Shown here piece after piece: positions 7,708-15,166 of a stretch of DNA of 32,154 nucleotides. Source of the stretch: JADJLQ01 sp040007895. Lineage in GTDB: Bacteria > Bacteroidota > Bacteroidia > Chitinophagales > Saprospiraceae. Location of the stretch: assembly GCA_040007895.1 (NCBI GenBank), contig JBDTUE010000023.1, positions 1 to 32,154 on the forward strand, read 5' to 3'. The notes below the pieces were generated by a model. That model had not been told where the DNA came from. It did not search any database and worked only from the letters and a program-made list of their open reading frames with translations. The first letter of the stretch is position 1, and each line of letters begins with the position of its first letter. Both the position numbers and the translations under genes were made by a program.

Positions 7708-8056
7708 AAGATACTTTTTTTTAGATTTTAAATAATTTCAATTGCAATGATACTAATTTCTCATCCATTTGAACAATAAACAATTTAACTTAAAAAAAAT
7801 TTAAATATTGCCTTCATGGGGCCTATTTGCTTATGATTTGAAGGAAAATCCATTATAATCCGATACTTAATAGGTTGATTTGATTAGAAATATCTGGGAG
7901 CTATGACTATTAATAATATTGCAGGGTTATTAACTAAATGGTGTATTTCGTGATGCAAAACTTTGTTTTCCCTGACTAAGGATATTGATATTATAATCTG
8001 CCAAAAAATGATATATTTGTGCCGCTTTTTAAATATATATATCCAAAAAAAATAAT
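7708..8056. other. Divergent intergenic region between kbp-like gene and secDF
   Basis: About 350 AT-rich bases. I see a possible -7 box for the kbp-like gene at 7745-7752 and a full -7 box for secDF at 8012-8019. There is no RNA gene, clear hairpin or credible coding frame; the only ATG frames are under 20 codons. Confidence 0.55.
8012..8019 (+). promoter_or_regulatory. -7 promoter box of secDF (TATATTTG)
   Basis: TATATTTG fits TAnnTTTG and is followed by TGCCGC. It is 37 nt before the secDF ATG, so the leader would be about 30 nt and very AT-rich. No -33 element at standard spacing. Confidence 0.6.
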
Positions 8057-11000
8057 ATGTTAGGTAAAGGTTTAGTGAAGTTTTTCTTCGCCCTGCTAGT
8101 CGTCGTTTGTGTAATGCAATATTTATTCATGCTTCCAACCTCCAGGATTGAAAACAAAGCAGATAAATATGCTCAACAATTGTCAGATTCTTTGCCAGAT
8201 AGCATTGATGCCAGTGCTGCTTATAAAGACTTCAGAACAAAGTATCTAGATTCCATATCTCATGAAACAATATTTAAAATTCCAGGTATTAAAAACTATA
8301 CATACGAAGAATTAAAGCGTCAGCAATTGGCTCTGGGCCTTGACCTTAAAGGGGGAATGCAGACGATGTTGAATGTAGACTTAAAAGATTTTTTAATCCG
8401 CTTATCGAAGGATAACAAAGATCCGGATTTCCTTGCAGCCTTGGATAATGCCGAAAAGGCAATGCGATCTGATAACAGGAACTACATCACTATTTTTGGC
8501 GAGGAGTTTGACAAACTTGCAAAGGGGAAAAAACTTGCTTCCATTTTTCAAAGAGATGCTGGTTTAAAATCACAGATCAATCTGGAGTCATCCGATGCTG
8601 CAGTATTGGGAATATTACGAACCAAAGCAAATGAAACTGTAAAACTGACCTTTGACCGGCTGAAAAATCGTATAGATAAATTCGGAGTAATTCAACCAAA
8701 CGTATCCCTGGATGTGGCCAGAGACCAGATCTCTGTAGAATTGCCAGGTATTGAAAACCCTGAACGAGCCAGAAGATTACTTCAAACAACAGCTAAACTT
8801 GAGTTTTGGGATGTTTATCGTGCCGGGGATCCCGGATTAACTTCACCAAGTATACTCAATACTATTGTGGATGCTGATGCATTGCTAAAAAGAGCAATGG
8901 GTGGTGATACAGTTACGGTAGACTCTATTTCAAGAATCGACACGATTCCCGTTTATCCTCAGCAAGATAGTCTGGGTAATAATATTGGTGACACAACATT
9001 CACATACGACACCGTTAAAGTCGCTGCTGATCCTTTGGCTAACAGAGGTCCCCTTTTAAAAGAACTTACTCCAAACTTTGTCAACCAGGATCGAACAAAT
9101 TTCACATTCTCGCCATCCGTCATGGGTGTGGCTGATGGTAATCAGAGAACTAGCGTAATGAACTTATTGACCAGACCGGAAGTTAAAAATTTATTTCCTA
9201 AAGAATTAGGATTCAGGTGGTCTGCTAAACCTATCAGTCTTACCAGTCAGACAGAAGGCCAAAAAAGCAATATGTATTTCCTTTATGCGATAAAAATGAA
9301 AAAGGGCACCGACGTTGCCCCCATTGAAGGAGATAGGGTTGTAGACGCAAAGCCTTCCAGTAACAGGAATGGTCAGACCACGGTAACCCTTAAAATGGAC
9401 AATCCGGGATCAAAAGTGTGGGCAGATATGACTACTAAAGCGGCCCAGGATAATAACAGAGAGGTAGCGATCCTTCTCGATGATGAAGTAGTATCAGCAC
9501 CCAGTGTAAATGGCCCAATTACCGGTGGCGATACTGAAATTTCAGGATCCTTTACCGTACAGGAAGCAACAGATCTTGCTAATATATTACAGGTAGGTAA
9601 ACTCCCTGCGCGTACCAGGATCATCCAGGAATCATTGATTGGTCCTTCGCTCGGAAAAGAAAATATCAATAAAAGTTTATGGTCAATGGGTATTGGGTTT
9701 TTACTTGTACTCCTTTTTATGGTATTCTATTACAATAAAGGTGGTGTAGTTGCGATCATTGCTTTGATTGCTAACTTGTTTTTTATAATTGGCGCTTTAG
9801 CTTCATTGGGAACTGTACTTACCTTACCTGGTATTGCAGGTATAGTTCTTACCATGGGTATGGCAGTGGATGCAAACGTCATTATTTATGAAAGGATCAG
9901 GGAGGAAGTGAGGGCAGGAAAATCCATGCTTACCTCGATCTCAGAAGGATTTAAACATTCAATGAGTGCGATCCTCGACTCTAATATTACTACACTATTA
10001 ATTGGATTAGTACTTATATATTTTGGAATAGGACCTATTAAAGGATTCGGAACTGTGTTGGTGATTGGTATCGTGTTTACCGTTTTCACTGCTTTAATGA
10101 TGTCCAGGTTGATGATTGACTGGTATGTTTCCAAGGGAAAAGAAATTAATTTCTGGACTCCTTTTACCAAAGATCTTTTTACTCATTTCAATTATGATTG
10201 GATTGGAATGCGTAAGAAAGCTTACATCTTCTCTATTGCTGTATCTGTGATTGGTTTGATCTCCATTTTTACCAGGGGTTTTGATCTTGGTGTGGATTTT
10301 AAGGGAGGATATTCTTACAATATTCAATTAGGTAGTATCCAAATATCTACGGATGAACTCAATAAAAGCCTAACCCAAACTTTGGGTGGTGTACCGGTGA
10401 TTAAAGCTGTTGATGTAAATAACACTTATAATGTGACCACCAGCTACCTTATTGACGATGTCTCTGCTGAAGCACCAGATAAGGTATTAGCTAAAATTCT
10501 AGAAGGGTTAAAAACGTTACCGGGTGGCGAAAATCTTAAATTGGAAGAATTAAATAATCCAAATGGTAAAGGAATTCATATTACAAGCTTCTCAAAAGTA
10601 GGACCTACGATTGCAGATGATATTAGAACTAGTGCTATTTGGGCCACGCTTATAGGGCTCCTGGTTGTAGGGCTTTATATTTTGATTCGATTCCGCAAAT
10701 GGCAATATAGCCTTGGAGGCATAGTCGCATTGACACATGATGTATTATTCGTTACAGGGATATTCTCAATTTTTAAAGGTGGATTGATTCCAATTCCGCT
10801 TGAGATCGATCAAAATTTCGTGGCTGCTATCCTGACGCTGATAGGTTACTCAATCAACGATACTGTAATTGTTTTTGATAGGATCAGAGAATTTATGGGT
10901 CATTATTCTACGAATACACAGCCGGAAATCATTAATAAGGCTATCAACACTACACTGACAAGGACCATTATTACAGCTCTTACAGTATTCTTTTCTGTAT

Positions 11001-11212
11001 TTGTATTACTGATATTTGGAGGTAGTTCTATCAAGGGATTTGCATTTGCAATGACGATTGGTGTTCTTGTAGGAACGTATTCATCAATCTTTATATCTGC
11101 GCCGATATTGGTTGACTTTTCTTCTAAAAAATCTTTTGATAAACCGGTAGGAATCCAGGGAAATAAGGATACTAAAGCGGGACCTAAAGTGACTCCAGCA
11201 AAAGTTAAATAA
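8057..11212 (+). CDS. secDF: Fused protein translocase subunit SecDF
   Basis: A 1051-residue inner-membrane RND-type protein that uses the proton gradient to complete Sec-dependent export on the periplasmic side. SecD and SecF are one chain, as usual in Bacteroidota and unlike E. coli. The SecD half has an N-terminal membrane helix, the signature LGLDLKGGMQ near residue 94, and a large periplasmic P1 region with an insertion rich in Asp/Thr around residues 250-330. A membrane bundle follows with AGIVLTMGMAVDANVIIYER. The SecF half starts near residue 715. It carries DLGVDFKGGYSYN near 744 and a second bundle with TLIGYSINDTVIVFDRIRE. The C-terminus is a lysine-rich tail. It has its own promoter and terminator, so it is probably monocistronic. 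SecDF supplies the Sec route that all signal-peptide proteins in this window would use. Confidence 0.97.
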   Translation: MLGKGLVKFFFALLVVVCVMQYLFMLPTSRIENKADKYAQQLSDSLPDSIDASAAYKDFRTKYLDSISHETIFKIPGIKNYTYEELKRQQLALGLDLKGGMQTMLNVDLKDFLIRLSKDNKDPDFLAALDNAEKAMRSDNRNYITIFGEEFDKLAKGKKLASIFQRDAGLKSQINLESSDAAVLGILRTKANETVKLTFDRLKNRIDKFGVIQPNVSLDVARDQISVELPGIENPERARRLLQTTAKLEFWDVYRAGDPGLTSPSILNTIVDADALLKRAMGGDTVTVDSISRIDTIPVYPQQDSLGNNIGDTTFTYDTVKVAADPLANRGPLLKELTPNFVNQDRTNFTFSPSVMGVADGNQRTSVMNLLTRPEVKNLFPKELGFRWSAKPISLTSQTEGQKSNMYFLYAIKMKKGTDVAPIEGDRVVDAKPSSNRNGQTTVTLKMDNPGSKVWADMTTKAAQDNNREVAILLDDEVVSAPSVNGPITGGDTEISGSFTVQEATDLANILQVGKLPARTRIIQESLIGPSLGKENINKSLWSMGIGFLLVLLFMVFYYNKGGVVAIIALIANLFFIIGALASLGTVLTLPGIAGIVLTMGMAVDANVIIYERIREEVRAGKSMLTSISEGFKHSMSAILDSNITTLLIGLVLIYFGIGPIKGFGTVLVIGIVFTVFTALMMSRLMIDWYVSKGKEINFWTPFTKDLFTHFNYDWIGMRKKAYIFSIAVSVIGLISIFTRGFDLGVDFKGGYSYNIQLGSIQISTDELNKSLTQTLGGVPVIKAVDVNNTYNVTTSYLIDDVSAEAPDKVLAKILEGLKTLPGGENLKLEELNNPNGKGIHITSFSKVGPTIADDIRTSAIWATLIGLLVVGLYILIRFRKWQYSLGGIVALTHDVLFVTGIFSIFKGGLIPIPLEIDQNFVAAILTLIGYSINDTVIVFDRIREFMGHYSTNTQPEIINKAINTTLTRTIITALTVFFSVFVLLIFGGSSIKGFAFAMTIGVLVGTYSSIFISAPILVDFSSKKSFDKPVGIQGNKDTKAGPKVTPAKVK

Positions 11213-11235
11213 ACTTAAAAGATAATTGTAATACC

Positions 11236-11276
11236 AGAGCCGGCTTGATTAACAAGCTGGCTCTTTGTATTTTTAG
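11236..11276 (+). terminator. Intrinsic terminator after secDF
   Basis: AGAGCCGGCTTG pairs with CAAGCTGGCTCT (one G-T wobble) across the loop ATTAA, followed by a T-rich run (TTTGTATTTTT). It lies 24 bases past the secDF stop and well before the next start. Confidence 0.8.
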
Positions 11277-11301
11277 TTCAGATTTGCAGTTAATTTGACA
11301 C

Positions 11302-13302
11302 ATGTTTAAATTCATTCCGGTTACTTTTCCATTCTTCTTGCTGGTCTTATATTCGGGTTGTGTTACTGTTCAAAAAGCAAAATCAGCGGCTGACGCATTT
11401 GAAAGAAAACAATATTTTATTGCTGCCAGCTTATATGAAAAAGAATTCGAATCCAACTCAGATGAATCTTACAAGTCCAAATTAGCTTATGGTGCAGCTA
11501 TGTCATTCAAAAATATTAATGAAACCAATCAGGCAGTCAGGTGGTTTAGTGAAGCTGCCAGGCTGGACTTCGGAGATATAGCATGGCGTGAACTCGGTCT
11601 GTCTCAAATTCAACAGGGGCAATATGATGCGGCCATTCAGACCTTTGAAACCATAATGAATAAAAAAGGGAATTCAGAAGAATTCAGGTTATTACTTTCT
11701 ACAGCGAGACAAGCAAAACTCCAGGCACAGGAAAATCTGAATATTTATATAGTTTCTCCTCTTGCACTGAATACACCCGCTTCAGAATATAGTCCTAGTG
11801 TAGATTACAATGGTCATCTTGTTTTTACTTCAGACCGGCCATCACTTACCACTCCGGATGTCTATAAATGGACTGGTCGAAACTATTCAGATCTTTATAT
11901 TGGAAAACCGGAAAATGGTGAAGTGTCCTCCTTTTCTGCAGATATTAACACGACTGGCAATGAAGGTCCTGCTACCTTTAATCAAGCCGGCAACGTAGTT
12001 CTTTTTACAAGGTGTGGTCTTACCACGAATGCAGTCGATGGTTATTGTAAAATTTATATGTCTGTATATGATGGTGGTAAATGGTCTGCAGGTACACCGT
12101 TAGCATTCCAAAAAGAATCTATCAATTATATTCATCCATGTTTTGCTGTACACGACTCGGTCGTGTTTTTTGCTTCAGATGATAGTAAGGGTGAAGGTGG
12201 TTTTGATATCTATTATTCTGAATGGAAAGATGGTAACTGGGCTGGTCCGGAAAGGCTCGGCAGGCGCATAAATAGCAGTAACAATGAAAAGTTTCCATTC
12301 ATGTACGCAGATACTTTGTATTATGCTTCGGATCGCCTTGGGGGATTAGGAGGGCTTGATATCTATAAATCATTTGTCAACACAGCAGGAGAGTGGCAAC
12401 CTCCAATTAATTTAAAAGCACCTATTAACAGCAATGAAGATGATTTTGGTTTAATAATAGATCCTAATTCTTCCGGTGAACAGTTAAAGGGATATTTTTC
12501 AAGTTCACGGACTGGAGGCTTAGGAAAAGATGATATTTATAGTTTCGTTAGAACTCAAACAGATGAATCAGTACTTGTTTATAATGCACCTAAAAAAGAT
12601 ACAGTGGTCGCTATAAAGAAGGCAATCAAGTATCAACTATTCTTGTCTATTAAAGTAGTGCAGGCTGTCCATGAAAATCCGGAAGACCCCAACAGTAAGG
12701 TTATCCTTCGTAAACCATTATCGAATGCTTTGGTTCTAGTGAAAGAAGGTGAAACACCAATCCAATTGAGAACGAATCCAAATGGAAATGCAGTTCAGGA
12801 GATAAAGTATGATGAAAATTATTTTGTATTGGCCAACTTTCCGGGATTGCTTAATGCAAGTAAATCCATTTCAACAACTAATTATAGGGATGAAAATAAT
12901 CCATTGCGAACAATCAATGTAGAAATCTTATTGGACAAAGCTTATACCGGCAAAGAAGTTATTATTTCCGATATTTTTTATGATTTGGACAAATGGTTTA
13001 TCCGTGCTGATGCAGAACCTTCGCTTAATCAATTAACTCAATTACTCAAAGACAACCCTAAAATTAAAATACAACTATCATCCCACACAGATTGCCAGGG
13101 AAAAGATGATTACAATCTCGATTTATCGAATAAAAGAGCAAAATCGGCTATTGATTATCTTGCTCTGCATGGTGTTTCCGCGGATCGCTTAAAGTCAAAA
13201 GGATTTGGTGAAACTCAACTGGTAAAAAAATGTGTTTGTGAAACATGCACTGAAGAGGAACATCAGGCTAACCGCAGGACAACCTTTACGATACTGGAAT
13301 AA
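11302..13302 (+). CDS. TPR / PD40 / OmpA lipoprotein, PorE-like
   Basis: A 666-residue predicted outer-membrane lipoprotein; the lipobox YSGC puts the lipidated cysteine at 20. Domains in order: TPR-like helices at about 25-140 (SAADAFERKQYFIAASLYEK, LGLSQIQQGQYDAAIQTFET); a PD40/WD40-like beta-propeller at about 150-420, with the repeated strand signature SDRP / SDDSKGEGGFDIYYSE / SDRLGGLGGLDIYKS / SSRTGGLGKDDIYSF; a short carboxypeptidase-regulatory-like stretch at about 470-530; and an OmpA C-terminal peptidoglycan-binding domain at about 550-666 (IFYDLDKWFIRADAEPSLNQ, SSHTDCQG, LSNKRAKSAIDYL). This is the architecture of PorE, a type IX secretion component thought to tie the machinery to peptidoglycan. 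Many Bacteroidota carry several such paralogues, so PorE itself is a reasonable but unproven call. The OmpA end contains an extra CVCETC cluster. The gene overlaps the convergent gene by 17 bases. Confidence 0.88.
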   Translation: MFKFIPVTFPFFLLVLYSGCVTVQKAKSAADAFERKQYFIAASLYEKEFESNSDESYKSKLAYGAAMSFKNINETNQAVRWFSEAARLDFGDIAWRELGLSQIQQGQYDAAIQTFETIMNKKGNSEEFRLLLSTARQAKLQAQENLNIYIVSPLALNTPASEYSPSVDYNGHLVFTSDRPSLTTPDVYKWTGRNYSDLYIGKPENGEVSSFSADINTTGNEGPATFNQAGNVVLFTRCGLTTNAVDGYCKIYMSVYDGGKWSAGTPLAFQKESINYIHPCFAVHDSVVFFASDDSKGEGGFDIYYSEWKDGNWAGPERLGRRINSSNNEKFPFMYADTLYYASDRLGGLGGLDIYKSFVNTAGEWQPPINLKAPINSNEDDFGLIIDPNSSGEQLKGYFSSSRTGGLGKDDIYSFVRTQTDESVLVYNAPKKDTVVAIKKAIKYQLFLSIKVVQAVHENPEDPNSKVILRKPLSNALVLVKEGETPIQLRTNPNGNAVQEIKYDENYFVLANFPGLLNASKSISTTNYRDENNPLRTINVEILLDKAYTGKEVIISDIFYDLDKWFIRADAEPSLNQLTQLLKDNPKIKIQLSSHTDCQGKDDYNLDLSNKRAKSAIDYLALHGVSADRLKSKGFGETQLVKKCVCETCTEEEHQANRRTTFTILE

Positions 13303-13726
13303 ATCCTACACCACTGAACTGAAGATTTTTAAGATCTCTCCAAATCATACCTTTGAGTTCTTTACTGTTAGCTAATTTTTCCAATGTATCGCATTGATAT
13401 AATAAAAAAGCATCCAGGTTGATCAATTGATATGGCTTTGGTGTTGTATAGATTCCTAATAATTCAGGTGATATTCCAAAAGAGACTACTAACTTCAAAT
13501 CCAGACTTCGCCACAATAAACTATAATTTTCATTCTTGCCAGACTCTATATACTGGTGATAACATTGATCCTGTGTCCATCCGAATGCTGAAATCATTTT
13601 TTCTAAAAAAGCCATTACGTCCGGTGCTACGTGATGATGAATCAGAATAATGTTTTTGCCTGATGCATCCGGGTTTTGAACTGGCTCGGTCATTAAATAA
13701 TGTTTGGTTTCAGACGGAAAAAGCAT
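13286..13726 (-). CDS. Small protein of unknown function, possibly a DNA polymerase III psi-like subunit
   Basis: A 146-residue soluble protein; a start at the second methionine (13693) is equally possible and would remove a poorly structured N-terminus. From residue 25 it alternates strands and helices: IILIHHHV, a helix DVMAFLEKMISAFGW, LKLVVSFGI, then PKPYQLINLDAFLLYQCDTLEKLANS, ending in KELKGMIWRDLKNL. The hydrophobic-strand/FG loop and the final DxLEKL...ELKxxxW...L pattern recall small proteins in Bacteroidota that I believe may be the clamp-loader psi-like subunit (uracil-DNA-glycosylase-like fold). I cannot confirm that without a profile search, so this is a weak inference. It is divergent from ilvE, and its 3' end overlaps the OmpA-lipoprotein gene tail to tail. 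Confidence 0.7.
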   Translation of the reverse strand: MLFPSETKHYLMTEPVQNPDASGKNIILIHHHVAPDVMAFLEKMISAFGWTQDQCYHQYIESGKNENYSLLWRSLDLKLVVSFGISPELLGIYTTPKPYQLINLDAFLLYQCDTLEKLANSKELKGMIWRDLKNLQFSGVGFIPVS

Positions 13727-13810
13727 GGTAAAGAAAATTTATTTAATTAATGGGTAGATAATTGGCTTTGCTTCAACGTTTAAGCACTGGAACTAAAATT
13801 TTATTTTCCC

Positions 13811-13818
13811 TATATTTG
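13811..13818 (+). promoter_or_regulatory. -7 promoter box of ilvE (TATATTTG)
   Basis: TATATTTG fits TAnnTTTG and ends 21 nt before the ATG at 13840, giving a leader of about 15 nt. No good -33 TTTG is present. Confidence 0.55.
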
Positions 13819-13839
13819 CAAAGATAACATCGTATTCAT

Positions 13840-14922
13840 ATGGATTATTCAATAAAAATAGAAAAGACTAAAAAATCAAAGATCACTGAAGTAGATCTTG
13901 AAAAAGCTCCATTTGGAAGAGTATTTACTGATCATATGTTCGTCGTGGATTATATTAATCACGAATGGGTCAATGCTACGATCATGCCGGTTCAGTCACT
14001 GGCAATGCATCCTGCTAACCTTACCTTACATTATGGACAGGCTATTTTTGAAGGAATGAAAGCCACCAAGGATATTAATGGTCTTCCGGTACTATTCCGG
14101 CCCGAATTAAATGCCAGAAGAATGAATACTTCTGCCCGAAGAATGAGCATGGCCGAGATCCCGGAAGAATTATTCCTCGAGGCTTTAGAGACTTTAATTG
14201 AACTTGATTCACAGTGGATTCCAAGTGGACCAGAAGGATCTTTATATATAAGACCCTATATGTACGCTCAGGATAGTTTTATAGGTGTTGCAGCGTCAGA
14301 ATCTTACCGTTTTGTAATTCTATTATTGCCGGTAGGACCTTATTTTTCAGCTCCCGTTAAGCTTTGGGTTGAGAGAGACTATATCCGAGCAGCCAAAGGA
14401 GGAACTGGTGCAGCTAAATCTGCAGGCAATTATGCGGGCTCATTATATCCTGCTAAAATGGCCAGGCAAAAAGGTTATGATCAAATCCTTTGGTTGGATG
14501 CTATTCATCATAAATTTATTGAAGAAAGTGGTACGATGAATGTGTTTTTTGTCATTGGAGATGTAGTGGTTACCCCATCGTTAGAAGGTACTATACTTGA
14601 AGGTATTACCCGTGCATCGGTCATCACGATTTTAAAAGAAAAGGGTTATACCGTTCAGGAAAGAGCGGTGAGTATAGATGAACTATATCTCGCAAATGAA
14701 AAAGGTATCCTGCTTGAAGCTTTTGGAGTAGGTACTGCAGTCGTAGTCATTCCGGTTCAGTCTATAGCAGATGGTGAAAATAAGATTGAATTTGCTACTG
14801 AAAAATTCCAGATAGCACCTATGCTCAAAGCAGAAATAAATGGTATCAGAAAAGGTATCCTGCCTGATAAGCATCATTGGATAAAAAAAATACAGGTGAA
14901 GGAGCCAGTTATTGCCGAATAA
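13840..14922 (+). CDS. ilvE: Branched-chain amino acid aminotransferase
   Basis: A 360-residue PLP-dependent fold-type IV aminotransferase. It catalyses the last step of leucine, isoleucine and valine synthesis (and the first step of their breakdown) with 2-oxoglutarate/glutamate as partner. The sequence follows the eukaryote-like branched-chain class. It has LHYGQAIFEGMKAT near residue 65 and FRPELNARRMNTSARRM near 85. The PLP-lysine segment GGTGAAKSAGNYAGSL places the Schiff-base lysine at about 193. Further on are IEESGTMNVFFV and ILEGITRASVI. The length is normal for the family. The gene stands alone with its own -7 box; no other ilv or leu genes are in the window. The 244 bases after it carry repeats and hairpins but no classical terminator. 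Confidence 0.96.
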   Translation: MDYSIKIEKTKKSKITEVDLEKAPFGRVFTDHMFVVDYINHEWVNATIMPVQSLAMHPANLTLHYGQAIFEGMKATKDINGLPVLFRPELNARRMNTSARRMSMAEIPEELFLEALETLIELDSQWIPSGPEGSLYIRPYMYAQDSFIGVAASESYRFVILLLPVGPYFSAPVKLWVERDYIRAAKGGTGAAKSAGNYAGSLYPAKMARQKGYDQILWLDAIHHKFIEESGTMNVFFVIGDVVVTPSLEGTILEGITRASVITILKEKGYTVQERAVSIDELYLANEKGILLEAFGVGTAVVVIPVQSIADGENKIEFATEKFQIAPMLKAEINGIRKGILPDKHHWIKKIQVKEPVIAE

Positions 14923-15022
14923 ACTCTTGTCAGGGATATCGCGTTTCAGTCTGTATTATTTCTACCTGATTTTTTTTATTAAAGTACTAATTTGCTTTTG
15001 ATAAATCTTTCTCTCACTTCAC

Positions 15023-15083
15023 GATTTTGAAATTGCATTTAATCCGATAGCTATTGGATTTGATTTTGAAGTTGTATTTGAAC
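15023..15083. repeat. Pair of direct repeats flanking a 20-base palindrome
   Basis: The 18-base stretches at 15023-15040 and 15062-15079 (GATTTTGAAATTGCATTT and GATTTTGAAGTTGTATTT) match at 16 of 18 positions. Between them, 15041-15060 is AATCCGATAGCTATTGGATT, a palindrome with one G-T pair. Related copies of the direct repeat occur at 21838-21859 and 21891-21912. Confidence 0.65.
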
Positions 15084-15105
15084 TCTTTTAATTGTGGAGT
15101 TCAAA
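15077..15105. repeat. 9-bp hairpin upstream of mutS2
   Basis: TTTGAACTC and GAGTTCAAA are perfectly complementary across an 11-nt loop, followed by further A residues. Read on the minus strand the stem is preceded, not followed, by T-rich sequence, so it is not an obvious terminator. A 10-base palindrome GTTTGCAAAC (15115-15124) follows closely and could be an operator for mutS2; there is no direct support for that. Confidence 0.5.
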
Positions 15106-15151
15106 AAAACTTCCGTTTGCAAACTGGCTCATTTGACTTAACCTAATTCCT

Positions 15152-15159
15152 TATTTTTG
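15152..15159 (+). promoter_or_regulatory. -7 promoter box of mutS2 (TATTTTTG)
   Basis: TATTTTTG fits TAnnTTTG and ends seven bases before the mutS2 ATG, so the transcript would begin within a few bases of the start codon. A TTTG at 15132-15135 could be the -33 element, at a spacing (16 nt) shorter than the usual 19-21. Confidence 0.55.
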
Positions 15160-15166
15160 CATACCG

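Noticed and set aside
14923..15166. Mobile element or RNA gene between ilvE and mutS2
   Set aside because: There are direct repeats and palindromes, but no transposase frame, no tRNA-like fold and no clear ends, so it is reported only as repeats.
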